5,011 nt of DNA. Source: Bacteroidales bacterium. Its GTDB lineage: Bacteria > Bacteroidota > Bacteroidia > Bacteroidales > UBA4181. A program made the translations under genes and the position numbers. Below are positions 1 through 5,011 of the stretch, in pieces. Where the stretch lies: positions 1-5,011 of the forward strand of contig JAQVSH010000166.1 in NCBI GenBank assembly GCA_028700615.1, given 5' to 3'. The notes under the pieces are model-generated. The model saw only the letters and a program-made list of their open reading frames with translations, ran no database searches and was not told the DNA's origin. Each line of letters opens with the position of its first letter. Position 1 is the stretch's first letter.

Positions 1-2430
1 CAATAGAACCCCGTAAAGGACATAAGCCCACCATGTACGCCAGAACGGAGGTGAAATGATGACCAGAATTTCCCTCGGATGCTCACTCCAAACCCCGTCT
101 CTATTGGTCGAGTTGACTTTAAAAACATAGGATCCCGGGCTCAGATTGGTATACGTAGCATACCGTTGTTGATAATCCTTGGTCACCCAATTCTTATCAA
201 AGCCTTCCATCATTACGGCATATTTGATTTTTTCAGGCGCCTGAAAATCAATCGCGGCAAATTCAAAAGTAAAACTATTGTCTTTATGACGTAAGGATAT
301 CGTATCCGTCTCATTGATGCTCTTACTCAGAATGACCCGGCCATCGGCCAGTGTCCCCCTGTCGATATACTTATCAAAAATCCTGAAATGGGTCAGCAGA
401 AGCGTAGGAGAAACCGGACTTTCCTTAATACTGTCCGGATGGAAATACACCAGGCCATTCACTCCGCCAAAATACATATTCCCCTGAGCATCCCGAAAAG
501 AAGATCCCGGCTTAAACTCATTACAGGGTAATCCATCGTATTCGTAAAAATTCCGGAAAACTTCTCCTTTGATATCCAATCGGGAAAGTCCGTTAGTAGT
601 GGAAATCCACAGAGCTCCCCTGCCGTCTTTCTGAAGAGACATCACCGTATTGTTAGGGAGTCCGTCTTCCGTAGTATATTTTTTAACAATATTCCCCTTC
701 TGGTCCAGATGGAACAAACCCGAAAAAGAGCCAAACCAGATATCATGAGCATCATCCTCAACCAGAGTAAAAATGGCATCATTGTCCATATCCTCTGTAG
801 TAGTGGTGCTGAATTCACTAAAGAACTCTTTTTTTTCATTCCAGGCATACAATCCGTCATAAGTAGCAATCCAGACGGTACCATCAGCAACCAGCAAAAC
901 ATCGTTCACGTAGGGATCAATCGCTCTGGCAATGCCTTTTACCACCGGTTTTTTATAAGACCGGACAACCCCCTTCTCCACATCAAGATAAAAAAGACCG
1001 CTCCCCAGAGTCCCTATCCACAAATTTCCGAGATAGTCTTCCTTGAGATCATAGATATTTAATTGTTGTATACCCCTATCAGGATCCATCAGGGGATATC
1101 TTACCGGAGCAGAGCCGTCTGCACGGTAACAATACAGTCCATCCATATAAGTTCCTACCCAGATCCACCCACGACTATCCTCAAGCAGGCACATCACGAC
1201 TCTTGCAGGAACCTTTGTTTCCGGATTTACAATCCGGTCAAAAGAATGAAATTTAGATTCTCCATCCTTTTTGTAATTCAAACCGCCCCCGTCCGTTCCA
1301 ACCCAGAGCGTTCCATTGTGATCCTTAAGAATAGACTGTATCAGAGGATAACTCAGATTATTTCCTCCTGATCTGAAGCCGTGAATAGCATGAAAAGGCT
1401 GAAGAGAAGGCACTTTTAAATAAATCCCCCGGTATTTAATACCATACCAGGTATTGCCCGAAGGACCGACATAACAAATAATGCTGGACTTATCAATATC
1501 TTCCATTTGGATGGCGGAATTGGCTTCTGTCAGGCAATTGTTTAACCTGTCCACTCTGTACAAACCGCCGCGGGCTGTCCCCACCCAGATCTCGCCGTTT
1601 TTCTCCTGACTGATAGAATACACTCCTCCGGAATCCTCTCCGTCATTGGCTTTCAAAAAAGGAAAACGAGAAAACTTCTTTTTATAAAAATCATAAACCA
1701 TCAGAGCATTTCTCTCTCCGATCAGAATTTCTCCTTTCGGGGTAATTAAAATTTCCCTGATCGCTCTGGCCTTACTCAGATATTCATAATCAAACCCAAG
1801 ATACTCACTCAACGTGTAGAATTTACGTTCCTCAGGATTAAATACGAGCAGGCCCTGATTTCTTGTAATAATCCAGATATTTCCGGAAGGATCAAACACG
1901 GCATCGATAAAAGAGGCAGGAGACGGAACCCCGTCATTATCAAACCGGGTATTAAAAAAATCAGACTCAAGGGTTTCCGGATTCAGACAGACCAGTCCAT
2001 AAGAAGTAATCAACCAGATATTTCTGTCGGGGCCTTCCAGTAGATCATTAACTTCCAACTCCAATGAATCCGGAAGAGAAGGAAAAGAAATTCTTTTGAA
2101 ACAATCCAGTTGATAATCATACCGATTAAAACCGGTATTGGTGCCCACCCATAAATTCCCTCTTGAATCTTCGAGTGTTTCGTATACATCGGTAGAATTT
2201 ATACTGGTTGTATCTTCCGCGGTAAATTGGTATACCTTAAAATTATAACCATCAAACCGGTTGAGGCCCGAATAGGTAGAAATCCATAAATATCCTCTGG
2301 AATCTTCAGTCATTCCCTGAATCAGAGTACCGGACAATCCATGGGAAGGTGAATAAAAGCGATCCTGTTGTGTCCGGGCCGTCTGAATAAAACAGATAAG
2401 AAAAACAAATAAAACCAGAATACGTCTCAT
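1..2430 (-). CDS. Hybrid two-component system-type sensor, N-terminal part (periplasmic double propeller + Y_Y_Y), gene runs off left edge
   Basis: The frame is open for 810 codons from ATG at 2430-2428 to base 1, with no stop or frameshift. Residues 1-21 form a signal peptide (basic MRR, hydrophobic core, polar QTARTQQ). Fourteen propeller repeats of the type EDSRGNLWVGTxxGLxRYD begin near residues 42, 87, 132, 179, 229, 275, 321, 369, 417, 464, 513, 558, 601 and 646, spaced 43-50 residues, which fits two seven-bladed propellers. A Y_Y_Y domain follows at about 718-790 (NSFTFEFAAIDF, MEGFDKNWV, YTNLSPGSYVFKV). A transmembrane helix starts near PPFWRTWWAYVLYGVLL (794-810). In known family members this ectodomain binds an oligosaccharide in the periplasm and controls a cytoplasmic histidine kinase, receiver and AraC-type DNA-binding domain in one chain of roughly 1300-1400 residues. 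Those parts are not visible here, so a different output domain cannot be excluded. The likely target is the divergent GH97 gene. There is no strong Shine-Dalgarno sequence, only a GGTG about 9 bases before the start. The start choice rests on the signal peptide directly following it. Confidence 0.93.
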   Translation of the reverse strand, partial: MRRILVLFVFLICFIQTARTQQDRFYSPSHGLSGTLIQGMTEDSRGYLWISTYSGLNRFDGYNFKVYQFTAEDTTSINSTDVYETLEDSRGNLWVGTNTGFNRYDYQLDCFKRISFPSLPDSLELEVNDLLEGPDRNIWLITSYGLVCLNPETLESDFFNTRFDNDGVPSPASFIDAVFDPSGNIWIITRNQGLLVFNPEERKFYTLSEYLGFDYEYLSKARAIREILITPKGEILIGERNALMVYDFYKKKFSRFPFLKANDGEDSGGVYSISQEKNGEIWVGTARGGLYRVDRLNNCLTEANSAIQMEDIDKSSIICYVGPSGNTWYGIKYRGIYLKVPSLQPFHAIHGFRSGGNNLSYPLIQSILKDHNGTLWVGTDGGGLNYKKDGESKFHSFDRIVNPETKVPARVVMCLLEDSRGWIWVGTYMDGLYCYRADGSAPVRYPLMDPDRGIQQLNIYDLKEDYLGNLWIGTLGSGLFYLDVEKGVVRSYKKPVVKGIARAIDPYVNDVLLVADGTVWIATYDGLYAWNEKKEFFSEFSTTTTEDMDNDAIFTLVEDDAHDIWFGSFSGLFHLDQKGNIVKKYTTEDGLPNNTVMSLQKDGRGALWISTTNGLSRLDIKGEVFRNFYEYDGLPCNEFKPGSSFRDAQGNMYFGGVNGLVYFHPDSIKESPVSPTLLLTHFRIFDKYIDRGTLADGRVILSKSINETDTISLRHKDNSFTFEFAAIDFQAPEKIKYAVMMEGFDKNWVTKDYQQRYATYTNLSPGSYVFKVNSTNRDGVWSEHPREILVIISPPFWRTWWAYVLYGVLL

Positions 2431-2517
2431 CGTAAAGCACACCAAAAGTTTAAAATTAAAAATTATGGAATAACTTTACCCAAGATAAGAATTTTTTAAA
2501 TCCGAAATCTTTAAACC
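2431..2517. promoter_or_regulatory. Divergent intergenic control region between the sensor gene and the GH97 gene
   Basis: These 87 AT-rich bases separate two divergent starts, so the promoters of both genes should lie here or just inside the coding ends. For the minus-strand sensor gene, two weak -7-like matches to TAnnTTTG are visible. AACTTTTG (complement of 2443-2450) would leave a very short leader, and TAATTTTT (complement of 2458-2465) has no well-spaced TTTG upstream. The half next to GH97 holds a short direct repeat, AAATC at 2498-2502 and 2505-2509, flanked by TTTAAA at 2495-2500 and 2510-2515. An activator bound here could act on one or both genes, but no regulator site can be assigned from sequence alone. 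Neither gene has a clear Shine-Dalgarno sequence, which is common in Bacteroidota. Confidence 0.6.
2471..2478 (+). promoter_or_regulatory. Possible -7 promoter element for the GH97 gene
   Basis: TAACTTTA matches the Bacteroidota -7 consensus TAnnTTTG at all but the last defined base. It would place the transcript start near 2485 and give a leader of about 30 bases before the ATG at 2518. The expected TTTG-like -33 element is poor: only GTTT at 2448-2451, 19 bases upstream, fits the spacing. A weak -33 box would be compatible with a promoter that needs an activator such as the divergent sensor, but that is inference. Confidence 0.35.
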
Positions 2518-4524
2518 ATGAATCAGTTGTTTAAACCCGGTTTTCTTTTACTGTCCTTCTTGTGGATCACCCTGACAAATACCGGTGCACAGGAAAGTAA
2601 AGTATATCACATCCAATCCCCCGACGGAAAAATCAAACTTTCCCTGACCGCAGGAGAATCCCTGATATGGTCTGTTCAACATGAAAACACAGAAATCATT
2701 ACCCCGTCGGAAATTTCCATGACGCTCGGAGAAGGTGTAATGCTTGGAAAAAACGTCAAAGTTTCCAAGTCAGCCACCGCTTCAGTGAATAATACCTTTT
2801 CGACTCCTTTTTACAAAAAGAAAGAAGTTCTTGATCAATACAACAATCTAACCCTGAATATCAAAGGGAATTACGGAGTCGAATTCAGAGCCTACAATGA
2901 CGGAGTGGCATACCATTTCTTTACCTCTTTCAAGGATAGCATCACGGTATACAATGAAGCCGCCAATTTTAATTTTGCCGGAGACTACAAGGTTTTTGCC
3001 GCCTACATCAATGATAACCGGGGCGGAGAAAGATACACCTACTCTTTCGAATCCTTTTACGACGAAATCAGGCTTTCTGAAATGACCAAAGACTCTCTGG
3101 CAATTAACCCATTACTGATAGATCTCGGGAACGGGAAAAAAGCCGTTGTGCTGGAATCTGACGTAGAAGATTATCCCGGTATGTTTTTAACCATTCATCC
3201 GGAAACCCGCCGCGGATTAAAAGGAGAGTTTGCACCTTACACCCTGGAAGCCGAATTACGCGGCATCAACTTTATTGCCACAAAAAGGGCTGACTACCTG
3301 GGGAAAACCAGCGGTACACGCTCCTTCCCGTGGCGTGCTGTAGTAATCAGTGCGAAAGACGCTGAACTGGCCAATAACGATATGGTCCAGAAACTGGCCT
3401 CCCCTTCCAGAATCGCGGATGCATCCTGGATCAAACCGGGAAAAGTGTCCTGGGACTGGTGGAACAACAACAATATTACCGGAGTAAATTTTAAATCCGG
3501 AAAAAATACCGCCACTTACAAATATTTTATTGATTTTGCCTCAGCGAACCACCTGGAATATATAATACTGGACGGAGGATGGAGCCGCAATGCCCTGATG
3601 TCGAGCGTTCCTGCGATTAACCTCGAAGAACTGGTCGCCTACGGAAAACAAAAAAATGTTGACCTCATCCTTTGGTCAAGCTGGGCCGATGCCGATAAAA
3701 TGGCGGATGTCGCTTTCCCTAAATATGCCGCCATGGGCATCAAGGGATTTAAGGTAGATTTTCTGGACAGTGATGACCAAAGAATGATGCGCTCTGCATA
3801 CAGGATTGCACAAAAAGCAGCCGAAAATAAATTACTGCTCGACCTCCACGGCTTCAGGGCCACCGGAATGCAGCGCACCTATCCCAATGTAGTTAATTTT
3901 GAAGGAGTGAAAGGATTGGAAAACTTCAAATGGGCTCCGATCATCAATGAAAAGATCAAAGACGATGCACCCCGGTATGATGTAACCATCCCTTATATCC
4001 GGATGATGGCAGGCCCTATGGACTATACCCCGGGCGCCATGCGCAATGCCAACAAAGCCAACTACCGTTCCATCAACGACAATCCCATGAGCCAGGGAAC
4101 CCGTGTCCATCAGATGGCCATGTACACTATTTTTGAAGCGCCCCTGCAAATGCTCTCGGATAATCCGACGATCTACATGAAAGAGCAGGAATGCACTGAC
4201 TTTATTGCCAAAGTACCTACCGTTTTTGACCAGACCGTTGCCTTAGACGGACAGGTCGGAGAATTTGTATCTATCGCCCGTAGAAAAGGCGACACCTGGT
4301 TTGTAGGCGCCATGACCAACTGGACTGCCAGAGAACTCAGCGTAGATTTCTCCTTCCTCGGAGAAGGCAATTTTGAAGCAGAAATCTTCTCTGACGGCAT
4401 CAACGCAGACAAAGAAGCTACTGACTACAAAAAAGAAATCATCAGGATTTCATCCAAAGATAAAATAACAGTAAAAATGAACACAGGAGGCGGCTGGACA
4501 GCCCGGATCTATCCGGTACGCTAA
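2518..4524 (+). CDS. Secreted glycoside hydrolase family 97 enzyme, probable retaining alpha-galactosidase
   Basis: A complete 668-residue protein, within the usual GH97 range. A signal peptide covers residues 1-24 (core FLLLSFLWITLT, cleavage likely after TGA before QES). There is no lipobox cysteine, so the product should be a soluble periplasmic enzyme. Domains in order are an N-terminal beta-sandwich (about 27-295), a (beta/alpha)8 barrel (about 305-560) and a C-terminal beta domain (about 575-668). Barrel landmarks are SWDWWNNNN (311-319), YIILDGGWS (348-356), LILWSSW (383-389), KVDFLDSDDQ (412-421), LLLDLHG (439-445), NFEGVKGLE (460-468) and GPMDYTPGAM (499-508). GH97 enzymes hydrolyse terminal alpha-linked glucose or galactose and need calcium. 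Asp414 sits where the retaining alpha-galactosidases carry their nucleophile. Glu462 and Glu468 have the same six-residue spacing as the calcium-ligand and general-acid glutamates of SusB. The position of SusB's catalytic base after strand 5 reads His-Gly here, arguing against the inverting type. These alignments are from memory. The gene is divergent from the sensor gene and converges with the HxlR gene 20 bp downstream. An alpha-glucosidase or another alpha-glycosidase activity is the main alternative. Confidence 0.93.
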   Translation: MNQLFKPGFLLLSFLWITLTNTGAQESKVYHIQSPDGKIKLSLTAGESLIWSVQHENTEIITPSEISMTLGEGVMLGKNVKVSKSATASVNNTFSTPFYKKKEVLDQYNNLTLNIKGNYGVEFRAYNDGVAYHFFTSFKDSITVYNEAANFNFAGDYKVFAAYINDNRGGERYTYSFESFYDEIRLSEMTKDSLAINPLLIDLGNGKKAVVLESDVEDYPGMFLTIHPETRRGLKGEFAPYTLEAELRGINFIATKRADYLGKTSGTRSFPWRAVVISAKDAELANNDMVQKLASPSRIADASWIKPGKVSWDWWNNNNITGVNFKSGKNTATYKYFIDFASANHLEYIILDGGWSRNALMSSVPAINLEELVAYGKQKNVDLILWSSWADADKMADVAFPKYAAMGIKGFKVDFLDSDDQRMMRSAYRIAQKAAENKLLLDLHGFRATGMQRTYPNVVNFEGVKGLENFKWAPIINEKIKDDAPRYDVTIPYIRMMAGPMDYTPGAMRNANKANYRSINDNPMSQGTRVHQMAMYTIFEAPLQMLSDNPTIYMKEQECTDFIAKVPTVFDQTVALDGQVGEFVSIARRKGDTWFVGAMTNWTARELSVDFSFLGEGNFEAEIFSDGINADKEATDYKKEIIRISSKDKITVKMNTGGGWTARIYPVR

Positions 4525-4544
4525 CCCCCCTATGGCAACCCGTT

Positions 4545-4937
4545 TTATCCTTTATTCTTATACAATTCCCTCGAAGACACAATGTCCTGCATATTCTTCA
4601 TAGCCCATTCCACCAGGCTATGAAGAGGCAGCATAAGTTCATCAGCCGACGGGGTAAGAGAATATTCAACCCGCGGGGGCACTTCCGGATACACTTTTCT
4701 GTTGACCAAACCGTCCGCCTCTAATGAACGTAAAGTCACAGTCAGCATGCGTTGTGAAATATCTCCGATAGACTTATGAATATCGCTGAAACGCATGGTT
4801 CCGTTCGCTTTCAATGTCACAAGCACCAATAACGACCATTTATCGCCGAGTCGGCTGAGAATATCGCGGATGGGACAAGTCCCTACAGGTAAAAAAGTTT
4901 TCATTTTTTTTGAATCTATTGTACTGCCAATCAGCAT
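4545..4937 (-). CDS. HxlR-family winged-helix transcriptional regulator
   Basis: A complete 130-residue protein of typical HxlR size. Family hallmarks in order are TCPIRDILSRLGDKWSLLVL (residues 20-39), the MRFSDIHKSIGDIS segment (48-61), the recognition helix around QRMLTVTLRSLEADGLV (62-78) and the wing VYPEVPPRVEYSLTP (82-96). A C-terminal helix, LPLHSLVEWAMKNM (103-116), normally serves dimerisation. HxlR proteins are dimeric DNA-binding regulators, often responding to electrophiles, hypochlorite or other stress and usually controlling a divergent oxidoreductase or similar gene. The only cysteine is Cys21, next to the start of the winged helix, close to where the thiol-switch cysteines of YodB, HypR and QorR lie. 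The ATG at 4937 is preferred because AAAAAGG lies six bases upstream. An internal ATG at 4904 (Met12, MKTFLP) would also give a normal family length but has no such site. The gene converges on GH97 and is probably not part of the sugar locus. Its target is not visible. Confidence 0.92.
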   Translation of the reverse strand: MLIGSTIDSKKMKTFLPVGTCPIRDILSRLGDKWSLLVLVTLKANGTMRFSDIHKSIGDISQRMLTVTLRSLEADGLVNRKVYPEVPPRVEYSLTPSADELMLPLHSLVEWAMKNMQDIVSSRELYKNKG

Positions 4938-4943
4938 TACTTA

Positions 4944-4950
4944 CCTTTTT
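4944..4950 (-). promoter_or_regulatory. Ribosome binding site of the HxlR gene
   Basis: On the minus strand AAAAAGG lies six bases before the ATG at 4937-4935. It is a modest Shine-Dalgarno match, and it favours this start over the internal ATG at 4904, which is preceded only by an A run. Confidence 0.5.
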
Positions 4951-4951
4951 G

Positions 4952-4973
4952 TAACCTTATTACCAATAAGTTA
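4952..4973. promoter_or_regulatory. Imperfect palindrome upstream of the HxlR gene, candidate operator
   Basis: The 22 bases read TAACCTTATT, then ACC, then AATAAGTTA. The arms are inverted repeats apart from one extra base in the left arm. The element starts 15 bases upstream of the HxlR start codon and ends just before the rightward promoter-like sequence. HxlR-family proteins bind short dyad sites in the divergent promoter they control and often repress themselves, so this is the best operator candidate in the region. The assignment is inferred from position and symmetry only. The same stretch could also form a weak hairpin in the 5' leader. Confidence 0.4.
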
Positions 4974-4976
4974 GCT

Positions 4977-5008
4977 CTTGTTTATAATAGTTACTTATCG
5001 TATGTTTA
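4977..5008 (+). promoter_or_regulatory. Possible rightward promoter for a divergent gene beyond the window
   Basis: CTTG at 4977-4980 and TATGTTTA at 5001-5008 are separated by 20 bases. They match the Bacteroidota -33 (TTTG) and -7 (TAnnTTTG) boxes at three of four and five of six defined bases, with ordinary spacing. This would start a transcript just past the right edge, divergent from HxlR, which is the usual position of an HxlR target gene. A TTACTTA at 4991-4997, between the boxes, repeats the one at 4937-4943. No start codon for such a gene is visible. Confidence 0.35.
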
Positions 5009-5011
5009 CAG

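Noticed and set aside
642..902. Minus-strand open frame of 86 codons
   Set aside because: It is an out-of-frame shadow inside the sensor gene, whose own frame carries clear propeller repeats over the same bases.
79..1371. Plus-strand open frames at 79-294, 709-1062 and 1063-1371
   Set aside because: They lie wholly antisense to the continuous sensor frame. They have no recognisable domain or ribosome binding site and look like codon-bias shadows.
2431..2517. Possible small RNA or riboswitch in the divergent gap
   Set aside because: The stretch is short and AT-rich with no stable stem-loop or conserved RNA motif that I can see.
2897..4412. Frames within the GH97 gene at 2897-3085 (plus) and 3294-3515, 3639-3878, 3832-4149, 4173-4412 (minus)
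   Set aside because: All overlap the well-supported GH97 frame, and none shows a family motif or start signal.
4503..4516. Perfect inverted repeat CCGGAT-CT-ATCCGG near the end of the GH97 gene, considered as a terminator
   Set aside because: The stem lies inside the coding sequence before the stop codon, has a very small loop and is not followed by a T tract on either strand. The 20-bp convergent gap 4525-4544 also holds no clear terminator.
1..5011. CRISPR array, insertion sequence, tRNA or rRNA gene, phage or defence system
   Set aside because: No repeat-spacer pattern, terminal inverted repeats with a transposase, RNA gene signature or defence-type domain was found on either strand. The repetitive signal at 1-2430 is protein-level propeller repetition.

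Overview
The window looks like a chromosomal segment of a Bacteroidota (Bacteroidetes) bacterium. It pairs a sensor with the ectodomain layout of a hybrid two-component system (HTCS) with a divergent glycoside hydrolase family 97 (GH97) enzyme, and both families are concentrated in that phylum. The start sites of the two large genes lack a clear Shine-Dalgarno sequence, and the best promoter-like motifs resemble the Bacteroidota -7 consensus TAnnTTTG. Genus cannot be fixed from the sequence.

Layout from left to right. (1) Bases 1-2430, minus strand: the N-terminal 810 codons of a large sensor gene that runs off the left edge. It has a signal peptide, fourteen regularly spaced propeller repeats (two seven-bladed propellers), a Y_Y_Y domain and the start of a transmembrane helix. 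The kinase, receiver and DNA-binding parts would lie outside the window. (2) Bases 2431-2517: an 87-bp AT-rich divergent intergenic region that must hold control signals for both flanking genes. (3) Bases 2518-4524, plus strand: a complete, secreted GH97 enzyme whose visible active-site residues fit the retaining alpha-galactosidase branch better than the inverting SusB branch. (4) Bases 4525-4544: a 20-bp convergent gap with no recognisable terminator. (5) Bases 4545-4937, minus strand: a complete HxlR-family winged-helix regulator with a single cysteine. (6) Bases 4938-5011: its upstream region, with a ribosome binding site, an imperfect palindrome that could be an operator, and a rightward promoter-like sequence suggesting a divergent gene past the right edge.

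How the parts may work together (inference): the sensor would detect an oligosaccharide in the periplasm and activate the divergent GH97 gene, whose product would remove alpha-linked terminal sugars, probably galactose, in the same compartment. This resembles a small polysaccharide-utilisation locus or the edge of one, but no SusC/SusD pair is visible. The HxlR gene is probably an unrelated neighbouring unit that controls itself and a divergent gene. I found no previously undescribed system here. The region is a fairly ordinary carbohydrate sensing and degradation locus with a few details worth checking.
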